The translations under genes were made by a program, and so were the position numbers. From contig NC_065419.1 in the NCBI RefSeq assembly GCF_024362695.1, forward strand, positions 15,004,678 through 15,068,677: a DNA stretch of 64,000 nt, in the 5' to 3' direction. Shown in pieces: positions 24,701 to 33,762 of this stretch. Source of the stretch: Pectinophora gossypiella (Eukaryota > Arthropoda > Insecta > Lepidoptera > Gelechiidae). How positions within the stretch are numbered: position 1 is the first letter of the stretch; every line of letters starts with the position of its first letter. The notes under the pieces were generated by a model. That model saw only the letters and a list, made by a program, of their open reading frames with translations. It did not search any database and was not told the DNA's origin.

Positions 24701-25675
24701 CGACAATCGTGGCTCAAATGAAAGGCTTTATGTGGATGGAGCATAGTAAAGGTATAAGAAGGACGCTCGAATATTCGTTTAATTAAAGATGAACCGCTTG
24801 AATCTATTAACAATAATATGAAGATAAAAAGAACACCTGGATGCCTATGTACGAGCGAGTGACACAGAGGGCCTGTCAGCTATTTTACTAAGTTCGCTAA
24901 GCAGACAGCCGATAAGATTGGCGGGGGATACATAGAGACAGATGAAAGAAAGAAATATTTATTATTATGAGATAGAAGTTATTCTGTTCCGCTCATACAC
25001 TCCGCTCTTAAGCAGCCGGGCACCCGACGGGAAGCTGGCCCTCTGAAGGTTTTTTAGAACCCAGCTATTGTACAGAAAAGGATTATAAATGTAATATTTA
25101 TTAACGTTCCTATTATTTGTTTAAAACTGTCTCTTGTTTACCATATATTTCTTGTATATTTGTGTTACTTCGATCTATGCAAAGTATTTATGAGTCATAT
25201 GGTGGTCAGGTATTCAAGCTTATAATTACTGAACTAATCATACTAACTTTACACGTATTTATTCATTCATGCAATTTTCTCTCATTATTTTTATGTATTG
25301 AGTAAATTGAGCTTACACCAATCATACTAAGGGATAAAATACACACTTACTCACAAGAAAAAATAAATTAACATGGGCGGACGGGGCGTTATCGCTAAAA
25401 GCGATCTCTTCCAGACAACTGTTAGCAGAGGAGATAAGAACATGACATCACAGAATACCAGGATGCCCACCACCACCATATGACTACATCGACGGTAAAA
25501 CGTCTCTCGTGTTATTGTGTAAGTTTTTAATGTAATGTTAGTGAATTGTTTTATTATTATAGCTGTAATAATAAATACTTATGTGTTGTCCCAGGTGGTG
25601 GAGTACGCGGCGCCGCCGCCCGCGCAGCCGCTGGCGCCGCCCCAAGACCACGCGCAACCGGCGCTCACCACATAG
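15601..25675 (+). CDS. bsk: Jun N-terminal kinase (JNK, basket), spliced gene
   Basis: This is the MAP kinase that phosphorylates Jun/AP-1 in stress, wound and morphogenesis signalling, in cytoplasm and nucleus. Coding exons: 15601-15722, 19173-19302, 19945-20142, 21469-21603, 22215-22344, 22779-22936, 23416-23541, and 23976-24089 (stop), or 23976-24056 joined to 25595-25675. All junctions are GT-AG and keep frame, giving about 370 or 386 residues, as expected. Visible motifs: glycine loop GSGAQGIV (residues 33-40), VAIKK lysine, HRDLKPSN catalytic loop (HR end one exon, DLKPSN starts the next), DFGLARTAG, activation-loop T-P-Y (MMTPYVVTRYYRAPE), and the common docking segment DEREHTVDQWKQLIYQE. 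The sequence is very close to Drosophila basket as I remember it. Exons are GC-rich against AT-rich introns. Identification is near certain; the 5' untranslated exons were not found. Confidence 0.97.
15723..19172 (+). other. JNK intron 1 with embedded repeats
   Basis: Apart from alternative exon 1b, the intron holds two diverged MITE A copies (16119-16200 and 16227-16388), a MITE A fragment (17083-17165), a MITE C half (16788-16885) and a short tail with CCAATGATGATGATGATGG at 16743-16760. Nothing else coding is seen. Confidence 0.6.
17741..17844 (+). CDS. bsk: Alternative JNK first coding exon (1b)
   Basis: An ATG at 17741 opens 34 residues, beginning MVQFYSVSFGDTVFTIPTRY and ending RGAGAQGMV, then TG|GTAAGG. 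It aligns with exon 1a across FYxVxxGDTxFTIxxRY and the glycine loop (GAGAQG for GSGAQG) and ends in exactly the same codon phase. It can therefore splice into exon 2 (19173) without a frame change. A TTTATAG acceptor sits at 17705-17711, upstream of the ATG. The loop glycines are kept but surrounding residues differ (LVVRGAGAQGMV against LKPIGSGAQGIV). It is most likely an alternative start exon; a retained but unused duplicate is possible. Confidence 0.7.
19570..19912. repeat. LINE/SINE tail fragments in JNK intron 2
   Basis: A minus-strand tail (AATCTTTATTGCACAAAC, near 19590) is followed by a second minus-strand tail (CTTTATTACACAAACAGG). A plus-strand SINE/RTE tail (CCGGTTGATTGAGGGGTGGC, TGCCCAGCAGTGGG) then runs into ATTGAATAAAGATATATTTG. 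Confidence 0.5.
20465..20885. repeat. Inverted pair of LINE-type 3' ends in JNK intron 3
   Basis: The minus-strand copy (20465-20600) starts CAAATACTTTATTGCACAAA and includes GCGGCCTTATTGCTAG. The plus-strand copy (20755-20885) reads GGTTGCCTGGAAGAAATCGC, GCGATAAGGCCGCCATTTGC and ends GGTGCAATAAAGTGTATTTG. Related tails occur at 25375-25440 (-) and 51730-51880 (+). Confidence 0.55.
21715..22150 (-). mobile_element. SINE family S1 remnants in JNK intron 4
   Basis: Two minus-strand blocks are seen. 21725-21790 has CCAATTGGGGTAAGCAGAGG and ATCGCAAGATGAAATACCCA. 21955-22110 has CAGCGAGCTTTCTGTTAGAC and GAGCGGTACCGCTGTCTGCA. The right edge carries GACGTCGTACGGCTATTGGT, which recurs in the ZFAND4 intron at 61013-61032. 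Confidence 0.55.
22362..22725. repeat. 21-bp minisatellite in JNK intron 5
   Basis: The unit is about CAGTACCAACACTATGTTAC plus A, repeated some 17 times with point changes (TGTGACA, TGAGACA and TGTTACA variants) and a few partial units. It fills nearly the whole 434-bp intron between the exons ending 22344 and starting 22779. Confidence 0.9.
22974..23070 (+). pseudogene. Partial decayed copy of JNK exon 6
   Basis: About 90 bp starting TACGTGGAGATACGCTCGCG translates to YVEIRSRYTGCTFERVLPDI, then LFSSELIKIQS and a stop. The real exon (22839-22920) reads YVENRPRYAGYSFERLFPDI. The copy lies only 40 bp after the exon's donor. It has no acceptor immediately before the matching part and no donor before its stop, so it looks like a degenerate tandem duplication rather than a usable cassette exon. 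Confidence 0.8.
23640..23825 (-). mobile_element. tRNA-derived SINE head (family S2) and C16 tract
   Basis: Read on the minus strand, 23780-23708 is a tRNA-like segment: CTTCCGTGGTCCAGTGGTTG (A box), CGGAGGTCCCGGGTTCGAAT (B box) and TCCGGTGGGG. The same family is at 40950-41226. A run of 16 C follows at 23806-23821. Confidence 0.65.
24057..24291 (+). terminator. JNK short-isoform C-terminus, 3'UTR and poly(A) signal
   Basis: If the GTAGGA donor at 24057 is not used, translation runs on for GGSDVIDDD to a TAA at 24087-24089. An AATAAA lies at 24286-24291, about 200 bp downstream, which supports a real transcript end here. Confidence 0.7.
24292..25594 (+). other. JNK last intron
   Basis: I see no conserved coding sequence. 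The stretch 25375-25440 (GGGCGTTATCGCTAAAAGCG, ATCTCTTCCAGACAAC) is a minus-strand LINE-tail fragment. The rest is AT-rich with no motif I recognise. Confidence 0.5.
25595..25675 (+). CDS. bsk: JNK long-isoform terminal coding exon
   Basis: The acceptor TTGTCCCAG ends at 25594. The exon encodes VVEYAAPPPAQPLAPPQDHA, then QPALTT and TAG (25673-25675). The proline/alanine-rich tail extends the chain after YQE as in long JNK isoforms. The stop is followed immediately by GTAACT, a usable donor. An acceptor TTTTACAG ends near 25901, so a further 3'UTR exon is likely. Confidence 0.8.
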   Translation: MVEYAAPPPAQPLAPPQDHAQPALTT

Positions 25676-25901
25676 GTAACTGTCACTTTTGTCAAGTTTT
25701 AGAAGGAACCCCTAATTAACCCTAATATTGCGTTAATTTTACAATCAATGTGCTGTTCTAATGCATCCACAGGATAGGCAAAGGTCAAAGCCATACCAGC
25801 ATTTTTTTTAACAATATTTTTTTGCCGCCAAAGTTGGAGTTACTAGGTTATTCTTTAAATTCCTACTATATTCTTTTTCAAGAATAATTTTATTTTACAG
25901 G

Positions 25902-26740
25902 TATCAGCCGAGTTGACCGCCGAAATCTAATGATCTACGACTATAGTGCTATCACTGTAGAGCGCGACGCGACGCGCTTCATACGGCTACTGCGCAGTAG
26001 CCATTCGGCGGCCATTTTACTGTGAACACGTTTCAATCAAACAAACGATGTACATAAATATCGTGACTTTGTGCAATACACCACGGAATCAATTCAAGTG
26101 CAAAGTAAAAAGTTAATTTGACTCGTTCATTTTCTTTGTGTACAGAGAAGAGAGTGAATGTTTCAGAGACATCAATAATAACGTAGAGTAAGGCAGTGTA
26201 ACAGAGAATAACCCGTAGCGTAGCTGAAGTACTCTGTTAAGTACTGGTTTGTTTGTATCATTTAAAGAACTGTTATCTCGTCTATTTCTCGTAGTATCTT
26301 CCTGTTTCTTATGATACGTAGTGTAAGTGATCGGTTGCAGTGACACTGGATGGTGTTCGTAAGCTCAACAGGTCCATTGATCGCCCCCGCCCCCGCCCCT
26401 GCCCCCGCTCCCGCCTTGCCCACGAACGTTTCATTTGCATTAAGGAGTGCCTTTTGCGATTGCTAAAAGTTGGTGAATTCAGCTTGTGGACTGACTTTGA
26501 TATGTTTGAATATTTTTGTAATAAAATACACGAATGAAATGACAAGGGTGATTCCTCTTATTAATCATGCAATATTTTTATCTCGTTTTATTTTAATTTA
26601 TATCAATTTGTAATTAAATAGTAATGTAATGAATATTAATAATAGAATGTTGAGCTTAATATGTGTTGTTGTATTTTTGTTTTTATTGTGCGATTATTTT
26701 AATTTATACATTATTTGTAATGTTAATTATATTATTGACG
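25902..26740 (+). other. Probable JNK 3'UTR exon
   Basis: It starts after TTTTACAG, has no long ORF of interest, and contains AATAAA at 26520-26525. At 26383-26416 it carries a very C-rich tract (CCCCCGCCCCCGCCCC type) that could form an i-motif, or a G-quadruplex on the other strand. Confidence 0.5.
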
Positions 26741-28904
26741 GTGGCACATTTCCAATCTGACCTCGATCTGTCAACCCGATGAATTTCCTAATCGAATATA
26801 AACTTTGTTGTAAGTACAGTGCCATTCACAACCTTATTGCCATAGGTACATGTTGGGTGTTGGATTTGCAATCGTGAGTTTCTGCGTGATCTTTGGATGT
26901 ATCTCGATATAATTTGTTTCTTAGCCATACACAATGTCAGATAGTTACTTGGGATTTTGTGATGTTCATAGTTTTTCGTAAGTAGACCCTAGTTACATTG
27001 TTGATAATATTGTATTGACTGTATGAGAGTAGATTAATAAGTATATTTCTACCTAAGTAGTCTTATAGGTCACCTCACACGTTGCGAACGACTGAAACTA
27101 AATACGTAAACAAACGAACGAGTTGATAACCTTGGTATGTTAAACGGAAATCGGAACGGTTTTATATAAAAAAAAGTAAATCTAAAAATAATTTTAAACC
27201 TCGTTTTTTTCCACTGATGACGTCAGTTTTAATATTCTGCTTTCAATAAACACAATAGGTGCGTATAATTTTATTATACGACAGTTCAGTCAATGGCTTA
27301 ACGTGTGAGGGTGTCGTAGGATATCGTTTGAAACCTCACTAGGTGATATAATATAAATTAAGGGTAATACAGAACGATAGTCGTATCGGGTGGTTTCAGC
27401 AAATAGCACAATTTATTAGCTATAGTATAAAGCTGGGCGGTGACACGTTTGTGATGTATCTGCATAACCAATGAAGCAATAATAACATCTTTCCTTTCTA
27501 TCTTTCGACTTCCTTCCAGAGCGGGCAACCAACTCGTTTAGGCCCAAAAACATATCACGATTGACTTAAATTGATCAATATTCGACGTTTTTTGGCCAAC
27601 GGTGATGTTTGGCCGCTCCTCTATGTTGTCGCTTTACTTTTGTTCCATGCCGTCTCAGGATTATCACGTAATTTAATGTCAATTGTGTCACCTCTAATGC
27701 AAAGGCATCTAAATTTTCATAAGGTTGTATGTATATCAAAATCAAGATAATAACAATTTTGGCTAATGCAATTTTATGTTGATAAGAAAAAGAAGTGTAA
27801 TAAATCTTTGAAAGTATACAATAATAAGTCTATTTTAGATCTAAGTATAAATCTGTAAATATAACAGTAAATAATAAATTACTGAAATGGAACGAAAGTG
27901 AAGAGAACATACTTTGAATCTTATAGTCATTCTGTTTATCACTATAGAAAATAAATGATTCACAACTGTACGTCCAAATTGTCCATTTATATGTTAAAAT
28001 GTACCTAATACAAATTACAATAATGTAATCTTTAGAATGTATTTTAGTACACTTGGTAACAAGGGTTAAGGTAGTCGCCTTGTTGAACGCAAGCCGCGCG
28101 GCTTCTAGCGATATGTTTGAGTTAACACTTCGATGACTATCTAAAAACAACTTATTTTTACTGTACGCGTAAGTTATTTCATATTTTAACTGAATAAAAT
28201 CGAAATGGTTATTATATTATAGTGTTTTTATTTTTGTTAGTAACCTTTGTAATATGTCTCACGCCTGACCAACTCTTCCTATTGTAGAATGGTCATACAT
28301 ACTAGACTGCAACGAATATAAAATTAAAACGCATTCAGCAGTTCACTTTATCTATCTTCCCAGACACGTGGTGAAAATCGACAGGGAATTGTGTCCTTTC
28401 TTACACGATAAACATAATGGGCGATGGGCCCAAAGTAAGACTTCCGTGCTTCGGAAGGCACGTTAAGTCGTTGTTTTCAGGCTACTCACCCGTGTAGTAT
28501 TACTCTAGTAGTGGGACTTACATAGGTTATTTATTTTTACCACCATATAGGTCATAATAAATTAATAAATAACCTAATATATCATAAAACTTGTCATGTA
28601 TTTTCACAAATATACTACTATTTAGTAGAAATATTTTACATATTGCAACTTTGCTCTCTATTAGTTCAGAAATTCACGACAACAGTGAAGTTTGACAACT
28701 CGCTCGGCTCGGAATGGAATGATTTCTGAACGAAATCCAAAATGTCGCCGAAGAAAACGCGATAGAAGGCTGTGCAGAAATTGGTGAAAAAAATATTTGT
28801 GTTTATCGTGATTTCTTGCAATAATCTGAATAAAACTAACTGTAAACTGAAGTTGAGAAACAATAAATGTGTTTAATATCATAAATTTGACTGTAAAACT
28901 CACC
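26741..28904. other. JNK-TAF9 intergenic region and TAF9 5' flank
   Basis: There is no coding signal. A short SINE-like piece lies at 28436-28530 (CTTCCGTGCTTCGGAAGGCA and CGTTAAGTCGTTG). The last 250 bp before the TAF9 ATG should hold its promoter and 5'UTR; no TATA box or other element can be assigned with confidence. Confidence 0.4.
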
Positions 28905-30276
28905 ATGTCGGAGAAAGATAAGACGAAAGCGAATACCCAAACAAAACACATTCCGAAAGACTCGCAAGTTATTATGTCCATTATGAAAGAGGTCGGCATT
29001 ACGGACTATGAGCCTCGAGTAGTAAACCAGATGTTGGAGTTCACATATCGCTACGTAGCTTCTATTTTAGACGACGCCAGAGTGTTTGCGAACCACGCGA
29101 AGAAGAAGACTATAGATTTGGAGGATGTTCGATTGGCCGTTCAGATGCAACTGGACAAGTCTTTCACCAGTCCGCCGCCGCGGGAAGTACTTCTAGAAAT
29201 AGCCAGGACGAAGAATGTCAATCCACTGCCTTTGATAAAGCCTCATTGTGGATTGCGCTTGCCTCCTGATCGGTGAGAATTTTTGTTTAAAACAACGAAA
29301 ATTATTAATTAATTAATTATCGGTTTCTGTGCCTTTCCACTTGTTGAGTTTGTAACTTGTTTAAAAATATTTAATTTTCTATTTCAGCTACTGCCTAGCA
29401 GCTTGCAACTACCGTTTGAAGCCAGCCACAAAAAAAATTGTGAAGACCACTATAGCATCCACTCCTACCATCAAGACAGTCACTACTCCTAAACCGTCTG
29501 TGAGCCAACAGAATGTTGTGGTCAAAAGACCACCTCAGGGACCCATCCCGAAGCCTGGAACACCTATGGCACCTAAACCTGTTCTTAAATTCACTTCTGG
29601 TAGTAAGGTGAGTATTTGATGTAAATTATTCATCTTATTTTTTAATCCAGTCTTTACAAATATTGTAGAGAACAGTAGGTTTATGTATCATTATAATATT
29701 AAAATCACATTGACTTGCTAATGAGTTTACAATGGTGATTTCATAATGATAATAGTCTTTATTAAGAGGCATAAAAACCCAATTAATATAATGACATACT
29801 GTACAAATCTTCACCACCACCACCAACCCACAGTGGAGCATGGTGGAGTATGCTCCATACCCTCTTGATTGAGGGGTGGCCTGTGCCCAGCAGTGGGATG
29901 TATATAGGCTATTTATGTATTTATGTACAAATATTATGAAAAAAAGTACAATCCTAACTACAAGGTATTTATAAAAGGTTGAATTGAAAAATGTAACTAA
30001 CTTCAAGTTTGTAATTGTACCTACATTTATCAGCTGTGAACTATATTCTACTTGAGACATGACAAACAGCCTTTACCTGAATATCTAACTGTTAGGACTT
30101 CTATAAATTGATAGGAGAGGGTATAGAGCATATTTTACTTTATACATATTATTCTCCAGGTGGTGGCTAAGCCAGCAGTGCGTGTGACAGCAGGCCCCTC
30201 ATCACAGGTGAAGATGGAAGTAGACGAACAGGGCGGGATGAAACGCAAACGTGAAGATGACGACTATGATATGTAA
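28905..30276 (+). CDS. TAF9: TAF9, TFIID/SAGA histone-fold subunit
   Basis: Exons 28905-29272, 29388-29607 and 30160-30276 give 234 residues with GT-AG junctions in frame. TAF9 pairs with TAF6 through a histone fold in TFIID and SAGA-type complexes in the nucleus (Drosophila e(y)1). The N-terminal ~100 residues hold the fold: PKDSQVIMSIMKEVGITDYE, MLEFTYRYVASILDDARVFA, HAKKKTIDLEDVRLAVQMQL. These are followed by the TAF9 block PREVLLEIARTKNVNPLPLI and LPPDRYCLAACNYRL. The tail is low-complexity Lys/Pro/Thr-rich and ends with an acidic/basic KMEVDEQGGMKRKREDDDYD. The start is the ATG in CACCATGTC; an upstream in-frame extension lacks an ATG. A poly(A) signal AATAAA is at 30591-30596. Confidence 0.95.
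29825..29935 (+). repeat. SINE/RTE tail in TAF9 intron 2
   Basis: ATGGTGGAGTATGCTCCATA, CCCTCTTGATTGAGGGGTGG and TGCCCAGCAGTGGGATGTAT match the tail family at 11440 and 19780. Confidence 0.55.
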
Positions 30277-30590
30277 TAAGTTCAAATATAGAATAAGGTG
30301 ATATAATTAATTGTTGTTCGAATATAATATGGATTTTTTATTATTGTGTAGTTTTAGTTGTTCCATTATTTTATTCTTTCTAGTGTGATCTTGTGTGTCC
30401 TAAATTAAAGGAGTTAAGTCATCATTTCAGATGAAAAAAACAATGATTTTAATAGGCATAGTAGAGTACATAGTTTTATATTTTACATAATGTAATAATG
30501 CTATAGTAGTTATTTTAAAGAGATTCCAAATAGGTATTTAAAAAAAAAGAATCTCAATATATGGGTTAGCTAGCCTGTATCTTATTACAC

Positions 30591-30596
30591 AATAAA
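30591..30596 (+). terminator. Probable TAF9 poly(A) signal
   Basis: AATAAA lies 315 bp after the TAF9 stop and about 230 bp before the stop of the convergent HADH-A gene, whose own signal may be the variant ATTAAA (complement at 30731-30736). Confidence 0.5.
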
Positions 30597-30827
30597 ACCA
30601 TGATATTAAAGATTTACCAAAATATATAATTTATAAATATTTTAAAATTACATTTCAAACAACATAGCTTACAATCTACACATGATTAGTTTTAATTCAT
30701 TTTCAATTCCCATTTTCATGGGGGTATATATTTAATATCAAAATTGATTGCATTGTTTCATGATTATTTATAGCCCACTCATCAAAGGTTTTTTTACTAC
30801 AAGGTGTTAGCAGGTATAAAATATGAT

Positions 30828-32663
30828 TCACTTTTGTTTCTTTTCATACTTATAGAAGCCCTCTCCAGTCTTAACTCCAAGCTTTCCTTCAGCTACCAGC
30901 TTGTTAAGCAGCGGGATGGGGCTGAACAGGGGTTCGTTGGGGTACTTCTTGTGCCAACCATCGAGGATGAACTTGTTGGTGTCCAGACCTACATAGTCGG
31001 CCAGTTCGAGAGGTCCCATCGGGTACCCGGCGCCGAGTTTCATAGCGATATCGATGTCGCGGGCTGATGCGTCTCCTATAATAGGGAACACACATTTTAT
31101 TACCTATTTTTTTTATTAAATACTAGGAAAATAAGATTAACTATAAAAATGTATAAAATCGGAAAATTAAAGCTCTCATGATAATTTGAATATTCATCAT
31201 AAGAAAGTTTATTTCCTACATCACTATTTTTTTAATTTGAAGCATTAGTTACAAAAAATATAGCACATTTTTATTTTATTAACTTTTAGACTAGATATTA
31301 CCTCTCTCAAACAGCCTAATTGCCTCACAGATGTACGGCACCAGGAGTCTGTTGACCACGAAGCCAGGAGTATCCTTGCAGGTGATGCAAGTCTTGCCAA
31401 CAGACTTGCCCCATGTCATCATTGATGTGTAGGTCTCCTCTGAGGTCTCTGCTCCACGAACTACTTCTAGAAGACGCATCACTGGCACTGGATTGAAGAA
31501 ATGCAGACCACCAAATCTGTAAAATAAAAAAAAGACAATGCTAAATAAGATAGGCCTGTTGTGCTTTTCTGTATATGTTGTCCTTATCTCTGTATTTTGT
31601 GCCCATTGTGCTCAATAAAGTATTTTATCTATCTATCTATAGGTAGCTAAAGTTCTTACTTTACATACATACATACATAAACTCACGCCTATTTCCCACC
31701 GGGGTAAGCAGAGACTATAGAATTCCATTTGCTTCGATCCTGAGTTCTTACTTTGTGATGTCATAATTAATTAAAGTCATTTAAAAGTACTGGAAATAAA
31801 GTGGGATAAGTAAATAATTCCTATTTTTTTAGTGGCTGGTTGGATTAATTTAAAAATAGTAGTAAAAATTAAAAAGAAAGGTAATAAAAATAAGAACAGA
31901 AAACAAAACTTACTTATCTTTCCTTTTGACCACAGAAGATATTTCATTGATGGACAGAGAAGATGTGTTGGATGCCAGGATAGCATGAGCAGGGGCTGCC
32001 TGCAGTAAAAAATAAATAAATATCATGTAGGTACCTGTATTAGTAATATGTTCTTCTGAAACAGAAGAATCATTAAATAAATGCATACTAACTAACTACA
32101 TACAAGTATCATGTCATCGGATTAAAGTTCAATAAGAAGTACTTACAGCATCTAACTGCTTAAAAAGCTTGTGCTTCACATCAAGGTTCTCAACAATGGC
32201 TTCAACCACCAAGTCTGAGTTCTTAGCGCCCTCCGCCGGGTCTGTAGCAGTCTTAATCCTCCCCAAAGCCTCTGTTACGAACTTCTCCCCCTCCTGAGGG
32301 TTATCCTTGTAGACCTTCTTCGCCACTCGGCCCAGATTGGTACTGATAGACTTCTGGGCTTTCGCCAGCACGTCAGAACTGACGTCCACCAGGGTTACAT
32401 TCTGGCCGGCTTGAGCGGCAACCTAAGAAATAAACCAATAATAATCTTTTTTGTAGGTAATAAATGCAAGGTTACATTTTAAGTTGTTTTCCATCTCTAA
32501 AGTTTATAAGCATGTCATACAGTAGAGAAAATAGAGGTTTTAAAGTTACCTGAGCGATGCCTGAGCCCATAAGACCACCACCAATGATAGTAACATTTTT
32601 TATCGCACTTTGCACTGCAGATGAACTTGAAAAGTTTCTGGCGATTACTCGGAATTGGCTCAT
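30828..32663 (-). CDS. Hadh: 3-hydroxyacyl-CoA dehydrogenase, mitochondrial (HADH), copy A
   Basis: It oxidises L-3-hydroxyacyl-CoA to 3-ketoacyl-CoA with NAD+ in mitochondrial beta-oxidation. Exons on the minus strand: 32663-32550, 32422-32147, 31999-31914, 31516-31302 and 31075-30828, giving 312 residues, the usual HADH length. The N-terminus MSQFRVIARNFSSSSAVQSA is a basic, serine-rich mitochondrial presequence. The Rossmann motif VTIIGGGLMGSGIAQ ends exon 1. Exon 2 has ENLDVKHKLFKQLDA, exon 3 the LASNTSSLSINEI block, exon 4 FGGLHFFNPVPVMRLLEV (catalytic His) and DTPGFVVNRLL. Exon 5 is the C-terminal dimerisation domain (KLGAGYPMGPLELADYVGLD). All splice sites are GT-AG. It is convergent with TAF9 and divergent from copy B. 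Confidence 0.95.
31668..31745 (+). repeat. Family P repeat in HADH-A intron 3
   Basis: TACATACATAAACTCACGCC, CCCACCGGGGTAAGCAGAGA and TTTGCTTCGATCCTGAG match the copy at 7498. Confidence 0.65.
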
Positions 32664-33762
32664 TTTGATTTGATTAAGTTAATAACTTATATTACAAACA
32701 CTGCTTTCCTTTTATGTACAAGTACTAAATAAATTATCATTAAAGTTAAAAGGTAAATTAGATAATTAAAGATATTCCAAAGTTCACTGTCCGGCTGGCG
32801 GCTCTTCTAAAATGGTACTTCGTAATTTCATAAGTTTATCTTTTTAAATCGCTTACCAATTTATTTTCGTCTCTTTCTTACTGATTTAGTTAGAGTGAAA
32901 AGAAAAATTATAGAAGTGACAAAATAATGAGAAGTCGAAAGATGAAACCATGGTTCCACATTGCAACAAGTGGCAAGAGGTACAATCTAAAACTAAATAC
33001 TGTCTTATCACAAATCGAATACGAAAAGTAAGTGTACATTATAGCATATATGTGACGGATTACTGGCCTAAAACATACAAATATATGAATCAATATGTAA
33101 AAAAATATATCAATATATTTTTATATCTTATTTGATATATTTCTTGCGGTTTTAACTTGAAAATGTTCCAAATCAAGCATTGACAATAGTTTCTGAACTG
33201 AACACCTCTTTACACGCAAACGCTGTATTATATTCAGAATTATAATTATGCAATACAACGACAATAATTTCTATTAGACTTACATATTGTTATATTATCA
33301 TATTCTTTTTAAAGCAATAGTCACATATGTTATAATAATATTACTAGCAATATGTTTTAATCTTTTACTTCTTGGTGTTTACTTCTCTTATCAATCATGT
33401 CAATGTTTCCTTTAAAGGAACGTTTTGACGGGACTGGGAAGTGAAATCTAAAGAAATACGCAAACTTGAATATATTTATTTATTACAAATTCCTTCTTAT
33501 CTAGTTTATATTGTTTATCTTATTGTGCTCAAAATGTGTTGCGTAACTATATCCGCGAGCTACATATCCATTTATGACAGGTGAGTTAAGTTATCACAAC
33601 AATAAATAAAAGTCTTCAAGTCTTAGTTTTTATCATGAATTATCAGTTTGTGGCTTGTGCACCGCGTACCGGTTGTTCGCGGGGTACAACTAGCGGGAAT
33701 TGTTTACCGACCGCCGCTCACTTCATTTCGCCACCGGCTTTCTCTGAGTGAAATCGTACGTC
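32664..33762. promoter_or_regulatory. Shared divergent region between HADH-A and HADH-B
   Basis: The two HADH copies are transcribed away from each other with 1.1 kb between their ATGs, so both promoters must be in or near this AT-rich stretch. A donor-like GACAG|GTGAGT at about 33575-33585 could end an untranslated HADH-B exon. The last 110 bp before the HADH-B ATG is GC-richer (CCGCGTACCGGTTGTTCGCG). No specific factor sites are claimed. Confidence 0.5.
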
